DNA of 64,000 nt, from assembly GCF_000179575.2 (NCBI RefSeq), contig NC_015636.1, forward strand, positions 1,155,495-1,219,494. The letters are read 5' to 3'. The stretch comes from Methanothermococcus okinawensis IH1. GTDB lineage: Archaea; AGJL01; Methanococci; Methanococcales; Methanococcaceae. The notes beneath the pieces were generated by a model. The model had not been told where the DNA came from and ran no database searches. It was given only the letters and a program-made list of their open reading frames with translations. Within the stretch, counting starts at the first letter, position 1. Each line of letters opens with the position of its first letter. Of the stretch, positions 38,202 to 47,174 are shown piece after piece. Made by a program: the position numbers and the translations under genes.

Positions 38202-38777
38202 ATGGACATAAATAATTATCCGTTTCTAAAAAAATTGAAGAATAATGAAATAAAAGAGCAAATAAAAAAGGTCGTTGATTTTCATGGTTGTTTAAGTCCT
38301 GGGGCATTAATAGGGGTTTATATGTTTAATATGGCTAAAAGCATTCTAAATATTGGTAATGGAGAACGGATATATGCAACATGTGAAACTTACAACTGCC
38401 TACCTGATGCATTCCAAGTTCTTGGAAGATGCACAATAGGAAACAAAAGATTAAAAATAAAAGATACAGGAAAAATGGCGGTTATAGTAAATAAAATGGG
38501 AAAAGAAGGAGAAACCATTAAAGGCGTTAGGATTATTCTTGACGATAAAAAAACTGTTAATTATCCAGCACTTCATGCCTGGTATATGAATACAAAAAAG
38601 ATTCCTCATGATAATGTAATATTGGATATTGTTAATGCTGGGGAATCAGTATATTCCTATGAATTTTTAGCTGTTGAAGTGCCATATAAACCCAAAAAAA
38701 GAATAGAATTATGCAATATTTGTCAAGAACCATTTATTTCATACAATGGAGAAAAGATATGCCCCAGTTGTAAGTAA
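38202..38777 (+). CDS. fmdE: formylmethanofuran dehydrogenase subunit E homologue
   Basis: 191 aa. FmdE domain: VVDFHGCLSPGALIGVYMFNMA, then YATCETYNCLPDAFQVLGRCTIGNKRLKIKD, with Cys/His residues for metal, and a C-terminal zinc ribbon (CNICQEPF...CPSCK, about 170-190). Subunit E is not part of the purified core enzyme and its role is unclear. It is the first gene of fmdE-fmdC-fmdB, the same order as the molybdenum-enzyme operon fmdECB of Methanothermobacter. The RBS is weak (GATAACC); the next start is 58 bp after its stop. Confidence 0.9.
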   Translation: MDINNYPFLKKLKNNEIKEQIKKVVDFHGCLSPGALIGVYMFNMAKSILNIGNGERIYATCETYNCLPDAFQVLGRCTIGNKRLKIKDTGKMAVIVNKMGKEGETIKGVRIILDDKKTVNYPALHAWYMNTKKIPHDNVILDIVNAGESVYSYEFLAVEVPYKPKKRIELCNICQEPFISYNGEKICPSCK

Positions 38778-38835
38778 GAATGATAATAATATTAAATTAA
38801 AAATAAATAATAAAAATTAACTATTTGGTGATAGA

Positions 38836-40092
38836 ATGGATACAATTACGCTTGTTCCAAGGAATAACATTGGTATGCCCATTGAGGCTGATGTAATTTC
38901 TCCCGATGTCTTTGCAAATAAAACCCTCGATGAAATAAAATCGTTACTCGTTTGGCAGGGAAATACGAGAGCTCCGTTATCAGAATTTTTTGACATAATA
39001 GGAGCTCCTTCAAAAGAACCCGCTATTGTAATTAACGGTGATGTGAGTAGGGTAAAATACATCGGTTCAAATATGAGCTCTGGAAAAATAACAATAAACG
39101 GCAATGTAGGTATGCAGTTAGGCTATGAGATGAGAGGTGGAGAGATTACAGTAAATGGCAATGCCGATAGGTTTGTAGGAAGTGAAATGAAAGGAGGTAA
39201 AATCCACATAAAAGGGAATGCAGAAGATTATATCGGATGTGCATACAGAGGGGATTGGAGGGGGATGAGAGGAGGCACTATAATTATTGAAGGAGATGCG
39301 GGAAATAACATTGGAGGCGGAGCTCTTAAAGGAGAAATAATTATAAAAGGAAATGTGGGTCAATTCTGCGGTATTAACCTAAGAGGTGGAAAAATCTTTG
39401 TTGGTGGAAATGCTGAAAGAAATGTCGGTGCTGAAATGGTTAAAGGAGAGGTTATAATTTGTGGAACTATTGATAAATTTCATCCAGGTTTTGAATTAAC
39501 CGATGAGATAGATGGAACGGAGCTCGGGATGGATGGAACATTCCTTAAATTTATAGGAGACAATTCCAGAAAAAAACCAAAAGGGGTATTGTATGTTTTA
39601 AAAGAACATAATAAGCATCTTATAGAATCTAAATCAAAATCTAATAACTGTATTAATGATAATATTAGCAATAATAGTAATATTAACAATGATATTAATG
39701 AAATGAGAAAAAATAAAATTGAAGCAATATTTAACTCAGGAAGCACCATCGTGCAAGGAGCTATTATTAAAGGAGGTAATAAATTCACAGAAGAATATGT
39801 TAATGAATGTGCAGTTTGTTATTTACATCCAAATGATTACGACATATTGGGGCAACCGCAAAAGGTCAGAGTATCAAGAAATGGATATTATGTAGTTTTA
39901 AGAGCATTTCCCAATAATAATCTCCAAAGAGGCAATATTTTTGTTCCAAGGAGTATTTGGGCAAATGTTATCGTAGAGGCCTATACTGAAGGCACAGGTT
40001 CTCCAAATTATAAAGGAGGCAGGGTAGTTGTAGAGCCTGCTTCTGATGATGATACTATATTGAGTGCAGAGGATATAATAAAATCATATTAA
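38836..40092 (+). CDS. fmdC: formylmethanofuran dehydrogenase subunit C fused to subunit D
   Basis: 418 aa in two parts. Residues 1 to about 250 are subunit C: SPDVFANKTLDEIKSLLVWQGN and a glutamate-synthase-like right-handed beta-helix with repeats such as NVGMQLGYEMRGGEITVNGNA and GGKIHIKGNAEDYIGCAYRGDWRGMRGG-type turns. After an Asn-rich linker (about 262-292) residues 295-418 are the molybdopterin-dinucleotide-binding subunit D: AVCYLHPNDYDILG, QKVRVSRNGYYVVLRA, GNIFVPRSIWANVI, SPNYKGGRVVVEPA. The C-D fusion is as in Methanothermobacter FmdC. The enzyme reduces CO2 onto methanofuran. GGTGATAGA precedes the ATG. Confidence 0.92.
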   Translation: MDTITLVPRNNIGMPIEADVISPDVFANKTLDEIKSLLVWQGNTRAPLSEFFDIIGAPSKEPAIVINGDVSRVKYIGSNMSSGKITINGNVGMQLGYEMRGGEITVNGNADRFVGSEMKGGKIHIKGNAEDYIGCAYRGDWRGMRGGTIIIEGDAGNNIGGGALKGEIIIKGNVGQFCGINLRGGKIFVGGNAERNVGAEMVKGEVIICGTIDKFHPGFELTDEIDGTELGMDGTFLKFIGDNSRKKPKGVLYVLKEHNKHLIESKSKSNNCINDNISNNSNINNDINEMRKNKIEAIFNSGSTIVQGAIIKGGNKFTEEYVNECAVCYLHPNDYDILGQPQKVRVSRNGYYVVLRAFPNNNLQRGNIFVPRSIWANVIVEAYTEGTGSPNYKGGRVVVEPASDDDTILSAEDIIKSY

Positions 40093-40144
40093 AAAGTATT
40101 AAAAAATATTATTAAAAAATATTAAAAAATCCACAGGTGAAATA

Positions 40145-41503
40145 ATGAAAAAAGTATATAAAAATATTGTATGTCCAGTCTGTGGAGGCTCCTGTGATGA
40201 TATTGAAGTGGAAATCGACTCCGAAAAAGAAGAGATAGTAGTTAAAAATGCCTGTAAGATGGGTGCAGCAAAATTTAAAGAGATATATAGCCCCCACAGA
40301 ATCAGAAATCCTATGATAAAAAAAGATGGAAAATTTGAAAATGTAAGCTGGAATAAAGCTTTGGATAAGGCATCTGAAATACTTGCAAATGCAAAAAGAC
40401 CCCTATTTTTTATGGGAAGTGAAACATCAACAGAGGCTATGAGAGTTGGATTGCAGATGGCAGAATATCTAAGGGGCGTTGCTGATTCCAATTCTACCAT
40501 ATGACACGGACCTACGGTAATGGGTATTCAAGAATCAGGACATCCAGGAGCTACCGCTGGAGAGATAAAAAATAGAGCAGACTTAGTAGTGTATTGGGGA
40601 ACTAATCCAATGGACTCAATGCCAAGACACATGTCAAGATATGCAGTATATACAAGAGGATTTTTTAGAGAAAGAGGTAAAAATGATAGATTTGTAATTA
40701 CAATAGACCCAAGAAGAACAGCCACGGCAAAGGCATCTGATTGGTATATTCCTATAAAACCTAACTCCGATTATGAGGCATTTGCAGCATTACTAACAAT
40801 ATTAAGAGGAAAAGAACCACATCCATCCATAGAGGAAATTACTGGAATATCTATTGAGGCATTAAAAGAATTGGCACATAAAATGAGCACCTGTCAGTTT
40901 GGAGCTCTGTATGGTGGATTGGGATTGGCTTCATCAAAGGGAAAACATAGAAATATTGAAATGATTATGAAATTAATAGCCGAGCTCAATAAATATACAA
41001 AATTCACCATAGGGGCAATTAGGGGACATTGCAATGTATCAGGATTTAACCAGATTGCTTCTTGGATGTATGGATATCCATTTGGAATAGATTTTCTTAG
41101 AGGATATCCAAGATATAATCCAGGGGAAACTACAACAGTTGATTTATTACTAAACAAAGAAGTGGATGCTTTATTTGTAGTAGGTGCTGATTTAGGAGCT
41201 CACCTACCAAAAGAGTGTGTGGAGTATATGAAAGATATTCCTGTGGTATGTATCGATATAGCACCATGCCCAACAACAGCATTAGCCGATGTGGTATTGC
41301 CCGGTGTAATTGATGCTATGGAATGCGGTGGGACATTTTATAGATTTGATAATGTGCCTATTAACTATAAACCATTTACAAAATCACCATTTTCATTCAC
41401 GGAAAGTAATTATGATACATTAAAACAGTTATTTGAAAAAATAAAAGAGAAAGTAAATAATAATCCAGAAAGGACAGCAAGTGATGTGAGAATAGAGGTT
41501 TAA
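40145..41503 (+). CDS. fmdB: formylmethanofuran dehydrogenase subunit B, selenocysteine-containing
   Basis: Catalytic subunit of the W- or Mo-dependent enzyme that starts CO2-reducing methanogenesis. Read through an in-frame TGA at 40502-40504 (codon 120) it is 452 aa: VCPVCGGSCDDIEVE, RPLFFMGSETSTEAM, DSNSTI-Sec-HGPTVMGIQESGHPGATAGEIKNRADL-type continuation, PRHMSRYA, TIDPRRTATAKASDWYIPI and PCPTTALADVVLPG. The Sec sits where homologues have the Cys that ligates the metal. The frame is unbroken on both sides and downstream codons match the family exactly. GGTGAAATA precedes the ATG. Other Fwd/Fmd subunits (A, F, G) are not in the window. Confidence 0.95.
40502..40504 (+). other. UGA selenocysteine codon in fmdB
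   Basis: TGA in frame between ATA and CAC-GGA-CCT; homologues have Cys-His-Gly-Pro here. Reading it as a stop would split a conserved protein exactly at its metal ligand. Sec-containing subunit B is known in several Methanococcales and in Methanopyrus. Confidence 0.93.
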
Positions 41504-41554
41504 ATATATATTTTTTTATTTTTTATAATTTTTATTTTAATTTTATAATTTTTA

Positions 41555-41607
41555 TATATTTTTCTAGCTTTTATATACCCCTATGCAAATGGTACTAGAA
41601 AAATATA
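41555..41607 (+). promoter_or_regulatory. stem-loop in fmdB 3' UTR, candidate SECIS or terminator
   Basis: A 13-bp perfect stem TATATTTTTCTAG/CTAGAAAAATATA (41555-41567/41595-41607) carries, after an 8-base one-sided internal loop, a short stem TACC/GGTA with an 11-base loop. It starts 51 bases after the fmdB stop, where archaeal SECIS elements usually lie, and has the two-helix, asymmetric-loop outline. It lacks the consensus GAA/A internal loop and GC-rich upper helix, so it could instead be a terminator. Confidence 0.4.
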
Positions 41608-41804
41608 AAAAAGTATTACTATTAATATCAGTGGAAATTTATTATCTTTTATTTATTTGTTTTATTTATGTTTATTATAATAAAATATACCTTAAATATT
41701 TACTATTTTTAAAATAAAAGTTAAATATCAATTTTTAAAATTTTGGAATATATAAATGTTAATAATATTTTAATCAATGTTATTAATAAATTTAATTTTT
41801 CTTT

Positions 41805-41860
41805 CTTAGTCTTACGAGCTCAGCGAGTAAGTCGTATGAATTCACGAAGTGAATTCTGAG
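41805..41860. repeat. palindromic insertion element, copy C
   Basis: Two hairpins in 56 bases: CTTAC...GTAAG (41811-41815/41827-41831) enclosing a GAGCTC site, and a perfect GAATTCAC-GAA-GTGAATTC (41838-41856). CTTAG and CTGAG (41805-41809/41856-41860) close the unit. It stands in the otherwise AT-rich 480-bp gap between fmdB and moeA; the rest of the gap (41504-41982) has only T-rich tracts and the stem-loop at 41555. Confidence 0.5.
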
Positions 41861-41982
41861 ATTAAAACAAGATGGAAATAAATATAAAAAAAGGAATTAA
41901 TCAATTTAAGTTAAATGTTTATAAAACTAAATACATAGTTAAAAGACTATCTTTATAATTTTTTATTTAATTTTATTTTTAT

Positions 41983-43125
41983 TTAATCAAAAACCCATAC
42001 ATTAACAATATCACCTTTTTTCTTCAAAATTTCATCTTCTTTTATCTCGATTAATCCATCAGCATAGGCAATTGAAGTAATCAAATTAGAACCTTTAAAT
42101 GTAGGATATGCCATACCATTTTTTAATTTAACTGGGCGGTAATAAGTCATACCATATTCAGAATGTATATCTTCCGATAGCTGAGCTCCGAAAACTTTCT
42201 TTGAAAATGGAATATGTGCCATCCTTTTTAAAAATGGAAGTAAGAACACATAGCTACAAGTTAAACAGGATACCACATTTCCGGGCATGCAGAAAATCGG
42301 TTTTTCATTAATTTCTCCAAAAAGCATAGGCATTCCAGGTTTCATTCTGACCTTGTGAAATATTATATTCCCCATATCTGATACTACCCTTGAAAGATAG
42401 TCCTTTTTTCCAGCAGATACTCCACCAGAGGTTATAATAATATCGCAAGACTCCAACGCTTTATTTATCTTACGTTTTAAGTCGCTAATGTCATCTTTTG
42501 CACATCCAATAAATATCGGTTGGCAGTTTGATTTTTTTACAATGGAAAAAATTGTTTTGGAATTAACTTCATTTATATATTGTAATTCATTTCCTGTGGA
42601 TATGATGCCGACATTAGGAGTTTTATAAACCTTTACTTTTTTAATGCCCAATGATGCAAGAATTCCTATGTTTCTCTCATTTATTATAGTTCCTTTTATT
42701 AGAACCTTGTTATTCTTTTTTATATCTTCCCCTATATTTATTATATTGGATTCTTCAATGTTTCCCATTAAACGAAGCTCATTTCGATATTTTTTAGCAT
42801 ATTCAACAGGTATTACATAATTAGCTCCTTTGGGAATCTTTGCACCCGTGGCAACATAAACGCATTCATTATTTTTGATTTTTAAATCTCGCATGTCTCC
42901 TGCAAAGACTTCATCTATTATAGTATATTTCTTTGAATTTAGATTTACAACAGCATAACCATCCTTATCAGATTTATTAAAAAATGGAATATCTACTGTT
43001 GAAAAAATGTCTTCTGCTAAAACCTTGCCGTATGAATCGTATATCTCCACATAGGATTTTTTGTTAAATAATTTATTAAATAAATATTTATTCAACATAT
43101 CTTTTGCATCACATACACCAATCAT
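41983..43125 (-). CDS. moeA: molybdopterin molybdenumtransferase MoeA
   Basis: Inserts molybdate or tungstate into molybdopterin. 380 aa with MoeA domains: DIPFFNKSDKDGYAV, FAGDM, VYVATGAKIPKGANYVIPVE, the MoCF-biosynthesis domain IISTGNELQ and IIITSGGVSAGKKDYL, KVRMKPGMPMLFG, IFCMPGNVVSCLTCSYVFLLPFL, and a C-terminal beta domain with PVKLKNGMAYPTFKGSNLI. It faces fmdB, a user of the cofactor, across a 480-bp gap; the convergent placement fits a common pathway without proving co-regulation. Two to three MoeA paralogues per methanococcal genome are usual. Confidence 0.92.
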   Translation of the reverse strand: MIGVCDAKDMLNKYLFNKLFNKKSYVEIYDSYGKVLAEDIFSTVDIPFFNKSDKDGYAVVNLNSKKYTIIDEVFAGDMRDLKIKNNECVYVATGAKIPKGANYVIPVEYAKKYRNELRLMGNIEESNIINIGEDIKKNNKVLIKGTIINERNIGILASLGIKKVKVYKTPNVGIISTGNELQYINEVNSKTIFSIVKKSNCQPIFIGCAKDDISDLKRKINKALESCDIIITSGGVSAGKKDYLSRVVSDMGNIIFHKVRMKPGMPMLFGEINEKPIFCMPGNVVSCLTCSYVFLLPFLKRMAHIPFSKKVFGAQLSEDIHSEYGMTYYRPVKLKNGMAYPTFKGSNLITSIAYADGLIEIKEDEILKKKGDIVNVWVFD

Positions 43126-43630
43126 TATATCAAACCTTTAATTAATTATTAATTTAAATCTTGTTAATTAATCTTTAACTTTTTATAATTTTTAACTTTT
43201 TAATAATAGTAATTTTTTATAGTTGATATTAATTAAATTTAGTAATATATAACAATTACAGAGTATATTCATATAATATATATAAATTTCTAAAATAGTT
43301 TTTAGAATAATTCTAAATTTAGAGCTCTAATTCATTATGAATCCTAACTACAATAATGCACTATGCTGATATTATAGTAAAATAAGAATTTTTATTCCAT
43401 ACTCCATTTCACATTAAAAAAAGCATAAACCGTATTATATTTATATATAAAATAACAATTATATCTTATATGATTTTATATCATTTTAATTATTGTTGAA
43501 TTTATGAATATTTAGTATTAATAACTTACTAATAATATCAATTATTATATCTTATGAATTTTATATTATTGAGAGACTGTTTATTCATATCTGAGAGACG
43601 GGGAGATATATATGTATTGGAGGGATTATT
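43126..43630. other. 505-bp intergenic region upstream of moeA and dnaG
   Basis: Divergent promoter region. No ORF of substance. It contains one GAGCTC (43322-43327), TATA-like TATATTTATATATAAAATA at about 43435-43455, and a pair of direct repeats before dnaG (listed separately). The segment 43330-43380 is slightly richer in GC but shows no convincing fold. Confidence 0.5.
43570..43599 (+). promoter_or_regulatory. direct repeat TGAGAGAC x2 upstream of dnaG
   Basis: TGAGAGAC at 43570-43577 and again at 43592-43599, start to start 22 bp, about two helical turns, followed by GGGGAGATATATATG and the dnaG RBS GGAGGGATT. The spacing fits a dimeric DNA-binding protein; the target would be dnaG transcription. 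Confidence 0.35.
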
Positions 43631-45169
43631 ATGATGGAATTAGGAACAACAAAATATATTATTTATGCCGAGCTCATGGCAAATGGATATGTTGAAAAAC
43701 ACGATATCATTGGAGCAATATTTGGACAGACAGAAGGTCTTCTGAGTAGTGACCTTGATTTAAGGGACCTTCAAAAGAGCGGTAGAATTGGAAGAATAGA
43801 TGTGGAGTTGGATAATACAAATGGTAAATCCTATGCTAAAATTGTTCTTCCATCGAGTTTGGATAAGGTGGAAACAGCCATATTGGCAGCCACATTGGAA
43901 ACAATCGATAGGGTGGGACCTTGTTTAGCCACTGTTAAGGTGCTGAATGTCGAGGATATCCGTATTAAAAAGAGACAATATATTACAAATAGGGCAAAGG
44001 AGCTCCTAAAAACTCTCGTAGATAGCATGGTTGATACCTACGAAATTACCGAAGAGATAAAAGAATACATAAGAACTGAGGAAATAATTGAATATGGGGA
44101 AGATAAACTTCCAGCTGGACCTAATATAGACAATTCAGATGCCATAATTGTAGTAGAGGGCAGGGCTGATGTTATAAATCTATTAAGATGCGGTATAAAA
44201 AACGCCATAGCTGTTGAAGGAACATCAATTCCAAAATCTATAATGGAACTTTCAAGGAAAAAAACCACGACAATATTTACCGATGGTGATAGGGGAGGGG
44301 AGCTCATATTAAAGGAAGCTCTTCAAACATGTGACATAGATTATATTGCAAGAGCTCCGCATGGAAGAGAAGTTGAGGAGTTATCCAAAAAAGAGATTGT
44401 GAAATATTTAAGGTCAAAGATTCCAATTGAACAGTATATCCAATTAAATGCCAACAAGAGCAGTATTACAAATTGCTGTGATACTAATATAAGTAGTAAG
44501 AATGGTAAAACTAATGAAGTAATAAAAGAAACTAATCTTTTAAATACCTACGATATATGCAATAAAAAAGCTACATTTAAAGCAGCAGGATCTTTAATTA
44601 ATGAAGAAAGAACCACTGCTATCGATAATAATAATGACGATAATATCAATAAATATAATAAAATTAATGTAAATAATGATGTCAATAATGAATATAATTA
44701 TGATAATGAAACTAATTACAATATGAATGATATTGAAGATTCATCCAATGTTTTAAACACATCAAGTGATATATTAGAAAACAAAGAAAACACCACAGAA
44801 ATCCACAATATTAATAATGATTATTTACAGTTAGATTCATATGCTCCAATGTCTTGTGAGGTATTTAAAACTGATGACTATGAAGCACAGTTAAATTATA
44901 TTATATCTTCAATAAGAGAGATTTCAGGAACTAACAAAGTAAAAATAATTGGAGAAGGATTTGAAGAAGTTAAATCTATCGAAGAATTGTGCGAATGTGC
45001 AGATAATTTAAATATCGATTTTTTTATATCGGATATGCCCATAACTCAAAAGATAGTGGATTTATTTTATAAAAATACTTCAATAATGATAGGTAAAGAA
45101 GTAGATATTGCAAAAAAACCTGCAAATTTAAGAATTTTTTCATATAATAATTTTAAACAACATAATTAG
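43631..45169 (+). CDS. dnaG: archaeal DnaG primase (Toprim)
   Basis: 512 aa. Toprim primase of archaea, also found with the exosome. N-terminal TTKYIIYAELMANGYVEKHD, then GAIFGQTEGLL and DLRDLQKSGRIGRIDVEL; Toprim motif IVVEGRADVINLLRCG with the catalytic Glu (about 170-185), and FTDGDRGGELILKEAL with D-x-D. After PHGREVEELSKKEIVKYLRSK comes an insert of about 120 residues rich in Asn, Asp and Thr (about 285-400) before a conserved tail. GGAGGGATT precedes the start; either of two adjacent ATGs may be used. Confidence 0.95.
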   Translation: MMELGTTKYIIYAELMANGYVEKHDIIGAIFGQTEGLLSSDLDLRDLQKSGRIGRIDVELDNTNGKSYAKIVLPSSLDKVETAILAATLETIDRVGPCLATVKVLNVEDIRIKKRQYITNRAKELLKTLVDSMVDTYEITEEIKEYIRTEEIIEYGEDKLPAGPNIDNSDAIIVVEGRADVINLLRCGIKNAIAVEGTSIPKSIMELSRKKTTTIFTDGDRGGELILKEALQTCDIDYIARAPHGREVEELSKKEIVKYLRSKIPIEQYIQLNANKSSITNCCDTNISSKNGKTNEVIKETNLLNTYDICNKKATFKAAGSLINEERTTAIDNNNDDNINKYNKINVNNDVNNEYNYDNETNYNMNDIEDSSNVLNTSSDILENKENTTEIHNINNDYLQLDSYAPMSCEVFKTDDYEAQLNYIISSIREISGTNKVKIIGEGFEEVKSIEELCECADNLNIDFFISDMPITQKIVDLFYKNTSIMIGKEVDIAKKPANLRIFSYNNFKQHN

Positions 45170-45288
45170 TTTATATATTCTTATTTATATTTTTTTATAA
45201 TTTTTAGTTATTTATTTTTATTTAGTTTTAAATTATTCGATATATCTATTTAAATTTATTTAAAACCTTTTATCATTTAGGTGATTGC

Positions 45289-45585
45289 ATGCATAAGGAT
45301 GAGCTCATCCAATTACATCAACTTTTGGTATATATGAGAAAGAATTTAACAAAAAAATTTGGGCATTCAATTGACGAATATTTTGAAAATTACGATGCAT
45401 TGAAAATATATCCCCACCACATACATAGAACAAAATCTGAACATACCTACGCCATATTTTTACTTTCGAGTGGCATTGCAAAGATATTATCAGAATATGG
45501 CAATGTGCCAAGAAGTGTATCGAGTAGATTAAAGGATACTGGTGAAAAAATAGAGAAAGAAATTGCTAGAAAAAAGAGACAATGA
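45289..45585 (+). CDS. UPF0058 family protein
   Basis: 98-residue helical protein of the archaeal UPF0058 family: MHKDELIQLHQLLVYMRK, then YDALKIYPHHIHRTKSEHTYAIFLLSSGI. Function unknown. No membrane segment; the conserved HHIH-x-x-K might bind metal or nucleic acid. GGTGATTGC precedes ATG. It lies between dnaG and the UbiD-family gene on the same strand but with gaps of 120 and 218 bp. Confidence 0.85.
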   Translation: MHKDELIQLHQLLVYMRKNLTKKFGHSIDEYFENYDALKIYPHHIHRTKSEHTYAIFLLSSGIAKILSEYGNVPRSVSSRLKDTGEKIEKEIARKKRQ

Positions 45586-45803
45586 AATATTAAATTTGAG
45601 TATATAATTAATATATTTAAGTAAATAAAAATAAAAACAAGAAATATAATAAAATAATAAAAATATTAAAAGAATATAATTAAAAAATAAAATAAAAATA
45701 AAATAAAAATAAAAGAAAATAAATAAATTTACTGGTTTATATTGTTAATATTAATAGTATAATATTATATATTGATAATGATAAGTCAGATTTGGTGGAT
45801 ATT

Positions 45804-47075
45804 ATGATTAAGGAATTGATTAATTCAATAGACAAAATTGAAATAGAATCAGCAGACAAAAAGTATGAGATAACAAAGATTTTAAAAAAATACGATGGAA
45901 AGCCCGTTTATATAAAAGATGTGAATGGCTATAAAGTTATAGGGAATCTTTGCAATAGGGAAACAATAGCAAGAAGTCTTGGAATAGATGTAAATGATTT
46001 AATGAATTATATGTTAAACGCCATGGATAATGAAAAAAATGGGGAATTGATAGTGGACAATAGTTTAAAGGAACAGTATATAAGTGATGATTTGGATAAA
46101 ATAAATGAATATCCCATACCTATATACTATGAAAAAGATGCTGGACCTTATCTTACATCGGGGGTTGTAATAGTTAAGGATAAAGATTATGGGGTAAATG
46201 CTTCTATCCACAGAATATTGGTTAAGGATAACCATTTAGTAATTAGGATGGTAGAGCAGAGACATTTGCATTATATTTACAATAAAAATATTAAAGATGG
46301 GGATGTAGATGTGGCAGTAGTTATAGGAGCTCACCCAGCTGTGCTATTGGCAGCAGCAACCTCGGGAGATATAACATTTAATGAATTGAAATATGCCTCT
46401 GCGTTAATGAAAAAACCCTTAAAACTGGTTAAATGCGATACTGTGGATTTAGAAGTCCCTGCTGGTGAATATATTATTGAAGGAAAGATAACCTCAGAAA
46501 TGGATGATGAAGGTCCTTTTGTGGATATTACTGGAACCTACGATACTGTTAGAAAGCAGCCTGTAATAAAAATAACTGCACTGAAAAGAAAAAAAGATGC
46601 CATATTCCACGCCTTACTTCCTGGTGGAGTTGAGCATAAGATTTTAATGGGATTACCTCAGGAGCCAAGAATGTATAGGGGTATTAGAAACACCATTCCA
46701 TCGGTAAAAAATGTAGCATTAACAGAAGGTGGATGTTGCTGGCTACATGCTGTGGTTTCGATTGAAAAGAAAACCGAAGGAGATGGAAAAAATGCTATAC
46801 TTGCAGCACTTGCCTCTCATCCAAGTTTAAAACATGTTGTAGTTGTAGATGACGATATAAACATCTATGACCCAAATGATGTGGAGTATGCCATAGCCAC
46901 AAGAGCTCAGGCAGATAGGGATATAATTATTATAAAAGATGCAAAAGGTTCCTCATTAGACCCATCAGGAGACCATGAAAATAAATTAACAGCAAAAATG
47001 GGCATTGATGCTACAATAAGCTTAAAGAAAAATAGGGATGAATTTATTAGGGCTAAAATTCCTGATGATGAATAA
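45804..47075 (+). CDS. UbiD-family decarboxylase, probable anhydromevalonate phosphate decarboxylase
   Basis: 423-residue prenylated-FMN-dependent decarboxylase. Signatures: YDGKPVYIKDVNGYKVIGNLCNRE-type N-terminus, PIPIYYEKDAGPYLTSGVVI, HRILVKDNHLVIRMVEQRHLHYIY, the E-x-P-A/S metal region EIPAGEY-like DLEVPAGEYIIEG, and EMDDEGPFVDITGTYD with the catalytic acid. In archaea lacking ubiquinone and menaquinone, the UbiD relative makes isopentenyl phosphate from anhydromevalonate phosphate in the archaeal mevalonate pathway; I infer this role from organism type. Start at ATG 45804 after GGTGGATATT. Confidence 0.82.
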   Translation: MIKELINSIDKIEIESADKKYEITKILKKYDGKPVYIKDVNGYKVIGNLCNRETIARSLGIDVNDLMNYMLNAMDNEKNGELIVDNSLKEQYISDDLDKINEYPIPIYYEKDAGPYLTSGVVIVKDKDYGVNASIHRILVKDNHLVIRMVEQRHLHYIYNKNIKDGDVDVAVVIGAHPAVLLAAATSGDITFNELKYASALMKKPLKLVKCDTVDLEVPAGEYIIEGKITSEMDDEGPFVDITGTYDTVRKQPVIKITALKRKKDAIFHALLPGGVEHKILMGLPQEPRMYRGIRNTIPSVKNVALTEGGCCWLHAVVSIEKKTEGDGKNAILAALASHPSLKHVVVVDDDINIYDPNDVEYAIATRAQADRDIIIIKDAKGSSLDPSGDHENKLTAKMGIDATISLKKNRDEFIRAKIPDDE

Positions 47076-47174
47076 TTATAATAATATTTTAGAATAAAAT
47101 TAAATTTTTAATAATTAAATTTTAAAAAAAGAAATAAAAAATTAAAAGAATAAAATAAAAAAATGCATAAATAA

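Noticed and set aside
40502-40504. TGA as a true stop giving two genes
   Set aside because: Conservation continues in the same frame immediately after it and it aligns with the catalytic Cys, so selenocysteine is the better reading.
43335-43400. Slight GC rise upstream of dnaG as an ncRNA
   Set aside because: No convincing pairing and composition close to background.
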